NCBI GenBank assembly: GCA_949948775.1
Contig: CATLHC010000005.1
Span: 1-56,340, forward strand
Length of the DNA: 56,340 nt
Reading direction: 5' to 3'
Source: an uncultured Oscillospiraceae bacterium
GTDB taxonomy: Bacteria > Bacillota > Clostridia > Oscillospirales > Oscillospiraceae
Shown piece by piece: positions 24,575 through 33,308 of the stretch; position 1 is the stretch's first letter; the number at the start of each line of letters is the position of its first letter. The translations under genes were made by a program, and so were the position numbers. Below the pieces are notes generated by a model that ran no database searches, had not been told where the DNA came from, and saw only the letters and a list, made by a program, of their open reading frames with translations.

Positions 24575-25546
24575 TCAAATGTCTAAATTTAGGCCCTTGG
24601 TCTCCTCAAGACCCAGCATCAGATTCATGTTTTGGACGGCCGCGCCGGAGGCGCCTTTGCCCAGGTTGTCGAACTGAGCGGTGATGGTGAACCGCTCCTC
24701 ATTTCCGGCCACGGCAAGCACCAGCACATCCCGCCCGGCCATCTCATTGGCATAGAATTTGGAATCCGGCTCGATGCCGCCCTCCTCGTCGGTGGGGTCG
24801 CCGTATACCCAGACCAGCCGTTTTCCATCGTAGGTTCCATAGTAGTCCGCCAGCGCCCTCCATACATCTTGGAGGCCGGACACGCCCGTCATCTGGCTCA
24901 TGTGGAACGGCACCGTGGAGGCCATCCCCTTGTAGTAGTCGTCCACGATGGGGCAGAACACCGGCTTCTCCGCCAGGCCGCAGACCATCTGCATCTCCGG
25001 CAGGTGCTTGTGGCTCTGCCGGACGGCGTAAATCGCGGGGCTGTCCATGTAAAGGGACTTGTCCGACTCATACTGGGCGATCATTTTCTTGCCCCCGCCG
25101 GAGTAGCCGGTGAGAGAGAAGCAGGACAGCGCCGCCTCACGGGGCAGCAGCTCCAGTTCCACTAGCGGGCGGACGATGGAGCTGAATCCCGTGGCGTGGC
25201 AGCCCGGATTGGCTACCCGCTTGGCCGATGCAATTTTCTCCCGCTGTCCGTGGAGTTCCGGGAAGCCGTACACCCAGCCCTGGGCCGTGCGGTGGGCGGT
25301 GGAACAGTCAATGATCCTGGTATGCTCATTGGCGACAAGGGGAACCGCTTCACGGGCTGCGGCATCCGGTAAGCACAGGAACACCAGGTCGGCGGCATTC
25401 AGCAGCTTGCGCCGCTCCTCCACATCCTTCCGCTTTTCCTCGTCAATCAGAAGCAGCTCGATGTCGTCCCGCTCCCCCAGCCGCTCATAGATTTGCAGGC
25501 CGGTGGTGCCCTCTTTCCCGTCGATGTAAATTTTTGGTCTGCTCAT
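24575..25546 (-). CDS. argC: N-acetyl-gamma-glutamyl-phosphate reductase, type 2
   Basis: A 323-residue NADPH-dependent reductase that makes N-acetylglutamate semialdehyde. It begins IYIDGKEGTTGLQIYERL (NADP loop G-x-x-G-x-x-G-like), has the catalytic Cys in RVANPGCHATGF and SLTGYSGGGKKMI. The short IDGxxGTTG start and overall length fit the type 2 ArgC group rather than the 345-residue type 1. The start at 25546 has a weak AGGACG ribosome site; 23 nt after the PAS gene. Confidence 0.95.
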   Translation of the reverse strand: MSRPKIYIDGKEGTTGLQIYERLGERDDIELLLIDEEKRKDVEERRKLLNAADLVFLCLPDAAAREAVPLVANEHTRIIDCSTAHRTAQGWVYGFPELHGQREKIASAKRVANPGCHATGFSSIVRPLVELELLPREAALSCFSLTGYSGGGKKMIAQYESDKSLYMDSPAIYAVRQSHKHLPEMQMVCGLAEKPVFCPIVDDYYKGMASTVPFHMSQMTGVSGLQDVWRALADYYGTYDGKRLVWVYGDPTDEEGGIEPDSKFYANEMAGRDVLVLAVAGNEERFTITAQFDNLGKGASGAAVQNMNLMLGLEETKGLNLDI

Positions 25547-25569
25547 TTCTGGTCACGTCCTACGCCGTG

Positions 25570-25947
25570 TTACGGCTTAAAATCGTACAGCTTCATGGTC
25601 TCCCGGTTTCGGTATTCGTGCTTTTCATAGTAGCCGGTCAGCTTCCCGCTGTCGTCCCGCAGGGCTACCATATAGACATCTTTGTTTTCCTCGTCATTGC
25701 GGAATGTGTAGATCAGATTGTGCGCCTGGTCCGCCTGGAACCACTCCACCACACGGTAAATCATCTCATTGGCCTGGGGCGGATGACACTTCAAAATACT
25801 CTGCCCCACCAACGCCATACCGCCGCTTTTGGCGTATCGCTTTCCCGCCGCCGGATTCATATAGATGATGGTGTGTTCCAAATCGCACAGGACTACGGCG
25901 CTTCGGTCCTGCTCCAGCACGCTTTTAAAAAACGGAAACAGTTCCAT
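25570..25947 (-). CDS. Single PAS-domain protein with CHPP motif, inside the arginine operon
   Basis: A 125-residue stand-alone PAS domain: MELFPFFKSVLEQDRSAVVLCDLEHTIIYMNPAA..., GQSILKCHPPQANEMI (about 64-79), FQADQAHNLIYTFRNDEEN and VYMVALRDDSGKLTGYYEKHEY. The CHPP motif is shared with the PAS part of DUF438/PAS_10 proteins. No output domain is attached, so it may bind a small ligand or heme and act on a partner. Its ATG is one nt after the argH stop (TAACATG), so it is translated together with argH. A role in sensing for arginine synthesis is inference. Confidence 0.8.
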   Translation of the reverse strand: MELFPFFKSVLEQDRSAVVLCDLEHTIIYMNPAAGKRYAKSGGMALVGQSILKCHPPQANEMIYRVVEWFQADQAHNLIYTFRNDEENKDVYMVALRDDSGKLTGYYEKHEYRNRETMKLYDFKP

Positions 25948-25948
25948 G

Positions 25949-27337
25949 TTACGCCTCCGCCTTGCGCTGGGCCACGAACGCCTCAATCAGCTCAATCTGC
26001 TTCTTCACGCTCTCCTCCGACGGGCCTCCGTATACCTTGCGCTCGTTGACGCAGGTCTTGAGCTGGAGGGCGTCGTATACGCTCTCATCGAACAGGCCGG
26101 AGATAGCGCGGAAGTCCTTCAGCGGCAGGGTGTCAAGGCTTTCCCCAGTCCGGATACACATATGGACCAGACGGCCCACGATCATGTAGGCTTCCCGGAA
26201 GGGCATCCCCTTCTTCACCAAGTAGTCGGCGCAGTCGGTGGCGTTGATGAAGCCCACCGACGCCGCCCAGGCCATGTTTTTGTCCTTCACCGTCAGCGTA
26301 TCCAGCATAGCGGTAAATACGGGGACGCACAGCTCCACGGTGTCGATGGCGTCGAACACCGGCTCCTTGTCCTCCTGCATATCCTTATTGTAGGCCAGCG
26401 GCAGGCCCTTCATCACCGTGAGCAGGGTAATAAGGGAGCCGTACACCCGGCCGGTCTTGCCCCGGACCAGCTCGGCCACATCGGGGTTCTTCTTCTGGGG
26501 CATGATGGACGAGCCGGTGGAATATGCGTCGTCCAGCTCCACGAATTTGAACTCCCAGGAGCACCACAGGATGATCTCCTCGGAGAACCGGGACAGGTGC
26601 ATCATGAGGATAGACAGCGCGGATAGCAGCTCGATGGCGTAGTCCCGGTCGGCCACCGAGTCCATGGAGTTGTCGGTTGGTTTGGCAAAACCCAGGGCGG
26701 CGGCGGTCTGGAACCGGTCCACAGGATAGGTGGAGGTGGCCAGTGCGCCGGAGCCCAAGGGACACTCGTCCATCCGCTCCAAACAGTCCTCCAGCCGGGT
26801 AACGTCCCTCTTGAGCATATTGGCGTAGGCCATCATATAGTGTCCAAAGGTGGTGGGCTGGGCGCGCTGGAGATGGGTATAGCCCGGCATGACGGTGGAC
26901 AGATTGGCCTTGGCCTTCTTCACCAGCACCTTTTCCAGATCCAGCACCAGGCTGATGATGTGGGGGATCTCCTCCTTCACATACAGCCGGAAATCGGTGG
27001 CAACCTGATCGTTGCGGGACCGGGCGGTGTGCAGCCGCTTGCCCGTCTGACCAATGCGCTCGGTGAGAAGGGCCTCAATGTTCATGTGGATGTCCTCGTT
27101 GTCCAGGGAAAACTCCACCTGATCGGCCTCAATGTCCGCCAGGATGGCCCGAAGGCCCTCCACGATTTTTTCCGCCTCGTGCTCCTCGATGACTCCGGTC
27201 TTGCCCAGCATGGCGGCGTGGGCCATGGAGCCCCGGATGTCCTGCTCATACAGTCGGGCGTCAAAGCCGATGGACGAGTTGAAGTCGTTGACCAGGGTGT
27301 CGGTCTCCTTCTGGAAACGGCCCGCCCAGAGTTTCAT
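25949..27337 (-). CDS. argH: Argininosuccinate lyase
   Basis: A 462-residue member of the aspartase/fumarase superfamily, cutting argininosuccinate to arginine and fumarate. The family signature GSSIMPQKKNPD is intact, as are TARSRNDQVATDFRLY and TVMPGYTHLQRAQP with the catalytic His-Thr region. It begins MKLWAGRF. The ATG at 27337 follows AAGGAG. It is 98 nt downstream of argG; the gap holds three GC-rich hairpins. Confidence 0.97.
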   Translation of the reverse strand: MKLWAGRFQKETDTLVNDFNSSIGFDARLYEQDIRGSMAHAAMLGKTGVIEEHEAEKIVEGLRAILADIEADQVEFSLDNEDIHMNIEALLTERIGQTGKRLHTARSRNDQVATDFRLYVKEEIPHIISLVLDLEKVLVKKAKANLSTVMPGYTHLQRAQPTTFGHYMMAYANMLKRDVTRLEDCLERMDECPLGSGALATSTYPVDRFQTAAALGFAKPTDNSMDSVADRDYAIELLSALSILMMHLSRFSEEIILWCSWEFKFVELDDAYSTGSSIMPQKKNPDVAELVRGKTGRVYGSLITLLTVMKGLPLAYNKDMQEDKEPVFDAIDTVELCVPVFTAMLDTLTVKDKNMAWAASVGFINATDCADYLVKKGMPFREAYMIVGRLVHMCIRTGESLDTLPLKDFRAISGLFDESVYDALQLKTCVNERKVYGGPSEESVKKQIELIEAFVAQRKAEA

Positions 27338-27372
27338 ATAAATCGCTCCTTAATTTGGGACATTTTTGTAAA

Positions 27373-27428
27373 GGCGCACACCGTGCGCCCGCAGGTTATG
27401 CGGGAAGGCGGGCGCGCGATGCGCGCCC
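27373..27428. repeat. Cluster of three GC-rich hairpins between argG and argH
   Basis: GGCGCAC/GTGCGCC (27373-27389), CCCGCA/TGCGGG (27388-27404) and GGGCGCGC/GCGCGCCC (27410-27428). No T tract on the minus strand. It looks like an intergenic dispersed element that forms an RNA-stabilising structure; a related GTAGGGGGCGG patch occurs at 55624. Confidence 0.5.
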
Positions 27429-27435
27429 CTGCCGC

Positions 27436-28650
27436 TCAGAGCCTGCCCTGCTCCCGCAGCGCCTGCACCTTGTCGGGCAGGCCCCACAGATTGATAAACC
27501 CGGTGGCGTCGTCCTGGTTATAGTCGCTCTCCTCAAAGGTCACCAGATTTTCGGAGTACAGCGTCTCCGGGGAGGTGACGGAGGAGGTGATGATGTTGCC
27601 CTTGTACAGCTTCAGCTTCACGGTGCCGGTGACGTGCTTCTGGGTGTCCACGGCGAAAGCCTGGAGGGCCTCCCGGAGCGGGGTGAACCATTTGCCGTTG
27701 TACACCAGGTCGGCGAAGTCCACCGCCAGCTTGGACTTCATGTGCTTGGTGTCCTTGTCCACGGTAATCATCTCCAGCACCTCGTGGGCCCGGTAGAGGA
27801 TGGAGCCGCCCGGCGTCTCATACACGCCCCGGTCCTTCATGCCCACCAGGCGGTTTTCTACGATGTCCAACAGGCCGATGCCGTTGTCCCCGCCCAGCTT
27901 ATTCAGCTTGCGGATGATATCGGACGCCTTCATTTTCTCCCCGTCGATGGCCACGGGCCAGCCCTTTTCAAAGTCCAGGGTGACATAGGCGGGCGCGTCG
28001 GGGGCCATGGCGGGCGAAACACCCATCTCCAGAAAGCCGGGCTTGTCGTACAGCGGCTCGTTGGCGGGGTCCTCCAGATCCAGGCCCTCGTGGGACAGGT
28101 GCCACAGGTTCTTGTCCTTGGAGTAGTTGGTTTCCCGGTTGATCTTCAGGGGCACGTTGTGGGCCTCGGCGTAGTCGATCTCCTCGTCCCGGCCCTTGAT
28201 GGACCACTCCCGCCAGGGGGCGATGATGCGCATTTCCGGGGCGAAGCGCTTGATGGCCAGCTCGAAACGGACCTGGTCGTTGCCCTTGCCGGTGCAGCCG
28301 TGGCAGATGGCGTCGGCCCCTTCCTTCTTGGCGATCTCCACTAGGCGGCGGGCAATGACGGGCCGGGCAAAGGCGGTGCCCAACAGATAGTCCTCGTACT
28401 TAGCTCCCATCATCATGGAGGGGATAATGACCTCGTCCACCATGATATCGGTGAGGTCCTCAATGTACAGCTTGGACGCGCCGGTCTTGATGGCCTTCTC
28501 CTCCAGGCCGTCCAGCTCGTCCCCCTGGCCCACGTCGGCGGATACGGCGACGATCTCAGGGTCATTGTAATTTTCCTTCAGCCAGGGGATAATAATGGAT
28601 GTATCCAACCCACCGGAATAGGCAAGCACTACTTTTTTCACGTCAGTCAC
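27436..28650 (-). CDS. argG: Argininosuccinate synthase
   Basis: A 404-residue enzyme that condenses citrulline and aspartate with ATP. The PP-loop [16 protein letters not shown] starts at residue 9, and [32 protein letters not shown] and the aspartate/citrulline region are conserved. The GTG at 28650 is the chosen start because GGAGGG lies 7 nt upstream and the product begins [14 protein letters not shown] as in homologues; the open frame extends 60 codons further upstream through the promoter and is not used. First gene of the arginine operon. Confidence 0.96.
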   Translation of the reverse strand: MTDVKKVVLAYSGGLDTSIIIPWLKENYNDPEIVAVSADVGQGDELDGLEEKAIKTGASKLYIEDLTDIMVDEVIIPSMMMGAKYEDYLLGTAFARPVIARRLVEIAKKEGADAICHGCTGKGNDQVRFELAIKRFAPEMRIIAPWREWSIKGRDEEIDYAEAHNVPLKINRETNYSKDKNLWHLSHEGLDLEDPANEPLYDKPGFLEMGVSPAMAPDAPAYVTLDFEKGWPVAIDGEKMKASDIIRKLNKLGGDNGIGLLDIVENRLVGMKDRGVYETPGGSILYRAHEVLEMITVDKDTKHMKSKLAVDFADLVYNGKWFTPLREALQAFAVDTQKHVTGTVKLKLYKGNIITSSVTSPETLYSENLVTFEESDYNQDDATGFINLWGLPDKVQALREQGRL

Positions 28651-28706
28651 GGTGATTCCCTCCGTTTTTCCATTGTTAAAGAGCACATTTCTGTATCGCT
28701 TGTAAG

Positions 28707-28735
28707 AGTATACTACCCTGTCCGCCAGTTGGCAA
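28707..28735 (-). promoter_or_regulatory. Promoter of the arginine operon (argG)
   Basis: On the minus strand a -35 TTGCCA (28735-28730), a 17-nt spacer, and -10 TATACT (28712-28707), each five of six consensus positions. About 57 nt upstream of the argG start. Confidence 0.65.
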
Positions 28736-28796
28736 GTGATTTTTTGCATAGTTATCCGAATTCCTCCCGGCTTTTCTGGGCAATATTCCACATATT

Positions 28797-28842
28797 CGGA
28801 TAAATATTCACAATATTTATGGATAGTCACTGTATTTATTCA
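28797..28842. promoter_or_regulatory. Two ARG-box-like sites (ArgR operator candidate)
   Basis: Read on the minus strand, TGAATATTTATCCG (28810-28797) matches 11 of 14 positions of the ArgR consensus TGAATAATTATTCA, and TGAATAAATACAGT (28842-28829) matches 9. Their starts are 32 nt (three helix turns) apart. They lie between the divergent argG and iscS promoters, upstream of both -35 elements. Confidence 0.45.
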
Positions 28843-28884
28843 ATTCTCCGTCTACTGTCGAAAGAAGAATTTCTACAATTCCTA

Positions 28885-28913
28885 TTGACAATGTATGCTT
28901 TTTACGGTATGAT
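28885..28913 (+). promoter_or_regulatory. Promoter of iscS-iscU
   Basis: A perfect -35 TTGACA (28885-28890), 17-nt spacer and -10 TATGAT (28908-28913), about 60 nt upstream of the cysteine desulfurase start. Confidence 0.8.
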
Positions 28914-28971
28914 TTGGGCGAAACAAAAAATCAGTCCCCTTTTCACGGACTTCAAGGAGATGGAACAAGCC

Positions 28972-30159
28972 ATGATATACGCGGACAACGCCGCGACCAC
29001 AAAGACCAGCGCCGCCGCACAAAAAGCCATGCTGGACGCTATGGAGCGCTTCTGGGGCAATCCCTCCAGCCTCCACTCTCCCGGCCAGCAGGCCAAGGAG
29101 GCCCTGCAGTCTGCTCGGGAGGCGGTGGCCAAGGCCATCGGCGCCCAGACCCGGGAGATTTACTTCACCTCCGGCGGCAGCGAGGCGGACAACCAGGCCA
29201 TCGTCAGCGCCGCTAAAATGGGCGCGCGCAAGGGCAGAAAGCACCTCATCACCACCGCCATCGAGCACCACGCCGTCCTCCACACCATGGATGAGCTGGC
29301 CAAAGAGGGCTTCGAGGTCACGCTGATCGGCGTAGATGAGAACGGCATCGTCAAAGTGGAGGACGTGGCCGCCGCCATCCGGGCGGACACCGCCCTGGTA
29401 TCCGTCATGTTCGCCAACAACGAGATCGGCACTATCCAGCCCATCGCTGAAATCGGAGCGCTGTGCCGGGAGAAAGGCGTCCCCTTCCATGTGGACGCCG
29501 TCCAGGCCGTGGGCCACCTGCCCATCGACGTGAACGCCCAGAACATCGACATGCTGTCCCTGTCCGGGCACAAGTTCCACGGTCCTCGCGGCGTGGGCGC
29601 GCTGTATGTGCGCCGGGGCATTCCCCTGCTCACCTTCATCCACGGCGGCGCTCAGGAGTCCGGCCGCCGGGCGGGCACGGAAAACCTCCCCGCCATCATG
29701 GGTATGGCCGCGGCGCTGGAGGACTCCTGCGCCCATATGGAGGAAAACGCTGCCCACGCGGCAAAGCTGCGCGACGCCCTCATCGACGGCCTGTCCAAAA
29801 TCCCTCATTCCGCCCTCAACGGTGACCGGGAACAGCGGCTGCCCGGCAACGTGAACTTCTGCTTCGAGGGCATCGAGGGCGAGTCCCTGCTGCTGCTGCT
29901 GGACGACAAGGGCATCGCCGCCTCCTCCGGCTCCGCCTGCACCTCCGGCTCCCTGGACCCCAGCCACGTGCTGCTGGCCATCGGCCGGCCCCACGAGGTG
30001 GCCCACGGCTCCCTGCGCCTCACCCTAGACCGGGAAAACACCATGGAGGACGTGGAGAATATCATCAAAGCGACCACTGAGGTCGTGAATTATCTCCGGG
30101 ATATGTCTCCCGTTTGGAAAGCATTACAGAGAGGAGAGCGCAATTATGTTATACAGTGA
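28972..30159 (+). CDS. iscS: Cysteine desulfurase (NifS/IscS type)
   Basis: A 395-residue PLP enzyme that takes sulfur from cysteine for Fe-S cluster assembly. It begins MIYADNAATTKTS; GGSEADNQAI, TAIEHHAVLHT, the PLP Lys in LSGHKFHGPRG and the persulfide Cys in SSGSACTSGSLDPSH are present, and the Cys loop length fits the group I (IscS/NifS) enzymes. The ATG at 28972 gives the normal N-terminus, although AGGAG is 12 nt away; a nearer ATG (28960) is too close to it. The 3' end overlaps iscU by 14 nt, so the two act as a pair. Confidence 0.95.
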   Translation: MIYADNAATTKTSAAAQKAMLDAMERFWGNPSSLHSPGQQAKEALQSAREAVAKAIGAQTREIYFTSGGSEADNQAIVSAAKMGARKGRKHLITTAIEHHAVLHTMDELAKEGFEVTLIGVDENGIVKVEDVAAAIRADTALVSVMFANNEIGTIQPIAEIGALCREKGVPFHVDAVQAVGHLPIDVNAQNIDMLSLSGHKFHGPRGVGALYVRRGIPLLTFIHGGAQESGRRAGTENLPAIMGMAAALEDSCAHMEENAAHAAKLRDALIDGLSKIPHSALNGDREQRLPGNVNFCFEGIEGESLLLLLDDKGIAASSGSACTSGSLDPSHVLLAIGRPHEVAHGSLRLTLDRENTMEDVENIIKATTEVVNYLRDMSPVWKALQRGERNYVIQ

Positions 30160-30595
30160 AAAGGTGATGGACCACTTCCGCAACCCCCGCAACGTGGGCG
30201 AGATCGAAAACGCCGACGGCGTGGGCGAGGTGGGCAACGCCAAGTGCGGCGACATCATGAAGATGTACCTCAAAATCGAGAACGGCATCATCACGGATGT
30301 GAAGTTTGAGACCTTCGGCTGCGGCAGCGCCATCGCCACTAGCTCCATGGCCACTGAGCTCATCAAGGGCAAGAAGGTGGAGGACGCCCTGTCTCTTACC
30401 AACCAGGCGGTGGTGGAGGCGCTGGACGGCCTGCCCGCTCATAAGATCCACTGCTCCGTGCTGGCGGAGGAGGCGGTGCGCGCCGCCATCAAAGACTATT
30501 ACGATAAAAACGGAATCGCCTATGAGCCGGACCAATTCTGCTCCGGCGACTGCTCCTGCTGCCATGAGCACGACCACCAGGAACCCGCGGAGTAA
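30146..30595 (+). CDS. iscU: Fe-S cluster scaffold protein IscU/NifU-N
   Basis: A 149-residue scaffold on which new Fe-S clusters are built with sulfur from the upstream desulfurase. The three cluster Cys lie in AKCGD (C36 region), TFGCGSAIATSS and IHCSVLAEEA, each intact. Beyond the typical 125-residue core there is a tail FCSGDCSCCHEHDHQEPAE with four Cys and three His, which could hold a metal. RBS GAGAGGAG. No iscR, iscA or hscA lies nearby, as is common in Clostridia. Confidence 0.93.
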   Translation: MLYSEKVMDHFRNPRNVGEIENADGVGEVGNAKCGDIMKMYLKIENGIITDVKFETFGCGSAIATSSMATELIKGKKVEDALSLTNQAVVEALDGLPAHKIHCSVLAEEAVRAAIKDYYDKNGIAYEPDQFCSGDCSCCHEHDHQEPAE

Positions 30596-30613
30596 CACAT
30601 CGAACCGCAAAAA

Positions 30614-30650
30614 AGCGAGGACTCACCGAAACGGCGAGTCCTCGCTTTTA
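30614..30650. terminator. Bidirectional terminator between iscU and the P-type ATPase
   Basis: AGCGAGGACTC (30614-30624) pairs with GAGTCCTCGCT (30635-30645), with A tract on one side and TTTTATTT on the other. Confidence 0.9.
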
Positions 30651-30660
30651 TTTCCGCGAT

Positions 30661-33171
30661 TCACCGATTGCGGGCCGCGCCTCGTTTTCCTCCTGATCTG
30701 CCAAATCTCTGTCTGCACGCGGCCATCAGCAGCTCGATCAGCTCCAATCCCCGCTCAAACGCAAAGATCACCGACGGGGTGAGCATGAGGAACACCACAA
30801 TCACCAGCCCCGCCTGGAAATCCAGCGAGGTCAGCTCAAACATGTCCCCAAAGTACAGCACAGCAACCACAAAGGCCGCCGACATGGCTCCCAGCAGCGT
30901 TCGCCGCTTCCAGTCCAGCGGCCGGGAGATGTAATACAGCACCAGCAGACCCACCTCGCCCATGATAACGGTGGACAGAGTAGACAGGGTGACCCGCTCA
31001 AAGTCGAAGGCGAAGGTGAACAGCTCAATGAGAACCAGCAAAACGATATTGGCCAGCCCTCCCGGCAGCGCCCGCCGGAGAACGTTGGTCATAAACCGCC
31101 CTTTTACAATCTCGTGGTTGGGTTCCAGCGCCAGCACAAAGGAGGGCGCGCCGATGGTCAAAGCGCTGATCAGCGTAAGCTGGATGGGCACAAAGGGATA
31201 AGGGAATCCGGCGAACAGGTTGAAAATAGACAGGAATAGGGACATGATATTCTTTACCAGGTAGAGCGCCGCCGCCCGCTGGATGTTGTTGATCACCCGC
31301 CGCCCCTCCTGCACCACCTCGGGCATGGAGGCAAAGTTGGAGTCCAGCAGCACCACCTGAGCCACCTGACAGGCCGCCTCGGAGCCGGAGGCCATGGCAA
31401 TGCCGCAGTCGGCGTCCTTGAGAGCCAGCACATCGTTGACGCCGTCGCCGGTCATGGCCACGGTGTGGCCCGATCGCTGCAGCGCCTTCACCAGCTTGCG
31501 CTTCTGGTCCGGGGTGACCCGGCCAAACACGTTGTAATCCCGCACGGCCCGGGCGTAGTCGGACGGTTCCTTCAGCGTGGCGGCGTCCACAAAGCGGTCC
31601 GCTCCGGCAATGCCCGCCTGCATGGCCACACTGGACACGGTGGACGGGTTGTCGCCGGAGATCACCTTCACCGTCACGCCCTGCTCAGCAAAATACCGGA
31701 AGGTCTTGGGAGCCTCCTCCCGGATGGGGTTGTTGATGACCGCTAAGGCCAGCGGCTCTACCGGGCCAGACAGCCCTCCGTCCATCGTGGCATTCCCGCA
31801 TTTGGCCAGCAGGAGCACCCGGCAGCCCTGCTCCTGATAGGGTGTGACCATGTGCTGCAAATCCGCGTACCGGGCCTTCATGATAAACTCCGGCGCACCC
31901 ACCACATAGGCGCCGTAGGATTTGAATACTACCGCCGACCACTTGTTGGCCGAGGTGAACGGCACTGTGCGCTCCACCTGCCAGATGGAGGACTTGTTGA
32001 AGCGCTCCGCCATGGCACGGGCGGTGTCGTTATCCGCGTCGATGGCGCGGTAATAGGCATTGAAAATCTCTTCCACTTTCCCGGCGGGACAGCGGTCCTC
32101 ATCCAAGGGAACCACCTCCCGCACCGTCATCTCCGGCTGGGTGATGGTGCCCGTCTTATCCACACAAAGCACGTCCACGTGGGCCAGCGTCTCCACGGCG
32201 GACAGCTCGTGAACCAGGGTCTTGCGCTGGGCCAGCCGCATGACGGACACCGCCAGCGCCACGCTGGTCAGCAGGTACAGCCCCTCGGGGATCATACCGA
32301 TCAGGGCCGCTACCACGGCGGGAACGGCCTCGGAAAAGACGTTCTCCTGGACCATCAACTCGTTATAGAACAGCGCCGCCCCGATAGGGATCAGCGCAAA
32401 GCCGATAAACCGAATCAGCTTGTCCAGCGATTTCATCATCTCCGAGCGCCCCACCCCCTGGTCAGCCTTGGCCTCCAGGGACAGCCGGGCGGCGTAGCTG
32501 GACTTGCCCACCCGGTCCAGCCGGGCCCGGCACTTGCCGGACACCACGAAGCTGCCGCTCAAGAGCTCGTCTCCGGGGTCTTTGGTGATGGGGTCGGCCT
32601 CGCCGGTGATAAGGGCCTCGTTCACTGTGACCTGGCCGGACATCACCGGGCCGTCGGCGGGGATCTGATCTCCCGCCCCCAGCTCCACGATGTCCTCCCG
32701 CACCAGCTTATGGACGGGCACGGTGCCCAGCTGTCCGTCCCGCACCACCTTCACCCGCGTCTCGCTGATGAGGGAAAGTTTCTCCAGTGTGGCCCGGGAG
32801 CGCAGCTGCTGAATGATGCCGATGATCGAATTGACGGCGGCAATACCCAGGAACATCATGTCCTTGAAATCCCCGGCCAGCACCAGCAGGGCCGCCAGCA
32901 CCACAAATACCAGGTTGAAAAAGGTCAAGGTGTTCTCCCGAATAATCTCCCCTGTGGTCTTGGCGTTGGACTCCACCGCCTCATTGCCCAGGCCCTGCTC
33001 CAAAAATTCCGCCGCCTGAGCTGTGGTGAGTCCCACCTTAGGATCCGGGAAAACACGCTCCGGCTCTCGGATGGAATGGACCTGGCGCTCCTCCCTTCGC
33101 CGAGATGCAGGACCGTCCTGCCGCCGCTTTGGGGGCGGGGCCTGCTGAAATTGTGCGGATTGCTGAGCCAT
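30661..33171 (-). CDS. P-type cation-translocating ATPase (CtpE-like, HAD-IC)
   Basis: An 836-residue ion pump. After a basic, Pro/Gln-rich cytosolic start of about 40 residues come two helices, the actuator domain with LITGEADPI (TGES-like, here TGEA), the metal-site motif IPEGL (295-299), the phosphorylated Asp338 in DKTGT, the nucleotide domain and MTGDGVNDVLALKDAD, then the C-terminal helices. The PEGL motif places it with type II pumps; the overall form is like mycobacterial CtpE, linked to calcium uptake, and not like heavy-metal pumps (no CPC). The ion is therefore probably Ca2+, Mg2+ or similar, by inference. Monocistronic. Confidence 0.88.
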   Translation of the reverse strand: MAQQSAQFQQAPPPKRRQDGPASRRREERQVHSIREPERVFPDPKVGLTTAQAAEFLEQGLGNEAVESNAKTTGEIIRENTLTFFNLVFVVLAALLVLAGDFKDMMFLGIAAVNSIIGIIQQLRSRATLEKLSLISETRVKVVRDGQLGTVPVHKLVREDIVELGAGDQIPADGPVMSGQVTVNEALITGEADPITKDPGDELLSGSFVVSGKCRARLDRVGKSSYAARLSLEAKADQGVGRSEMMKSLDKLIRFIGFALIPIGAALFYNELMVQENVFSEAVPAVVAALIGMIPEGLYLLTSVALAVSVMRLAQRKTLVHELSAVETLAHVDVLCVDKTGTITQPEMTVREVVPLDEDRCPAGKVEEIFNAYYRAIDADNDTARAMAERFNKSSIWQVERTVPFTSANKWSAVVFKSYGAYVVGAPEFIMKARYADLQHMVTPYQEQGCRVLLLAKCGNATMDGGLSGPVEPLALAVINNPIREEAPKTFRYFAEQGVTVKVISGDNPSTVSSVAMQAGIAGADRFVDAATLKEPSDYARAVRDYNVFGRVTPDQKRKLVKALQRSGHTVAMTGDGVNDVLALKDADCGIAMASGSEAACQVAQVVLLDSNFASMPEVVQEGRRVINNIQRAAALYLVKNIMSLFLSIFNLFAGFPYPFVPIQLTLISALTIGAPSFVLALEPNHEIVKGRFMTNVLRRALPGGLANIVLLVLIELFTFAFDFERVTLSTLSTVIMGEVGLLVLYYISRPLDWKRRTLLGAMSAAFVVAVLYFGDMFELTSLDFQAGLVIVVFLMLTPSVIFAFERGLELIELLMAACRQRFGRSGGKRGAARNR

Positions 33172-33223
33172 GGTACCAGCTCCTCCGTGTCATAGTTTGG
33201 AGAATCTGGGCTTATCATACCAC

Positions 33224-33258
33224 GTTAAAGGGCTGGCGTAAAGCGCCAACCCTTTAAC
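33224..33258 (-). terminator. Hairpin between the two-component operon and the ATPase gene
   Basis: GTTAAAGGGCTGGCG (33224-33238) pairs with CGCCAACCCTTTAAC (33244-33258), one mismatch. On the minus strand the 3' arm runs into a TATGAT hexamer with TTTACG 18 nt before it, so the terminator of the kinase gene and the ATPase promoter overlap. Confidence 0.6.
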
Positions 33259-33308
33259 AATATATTAAATTAGACAAGGCCGCATCCCCAGGACCTCCAC
33301 AGCGGTGC

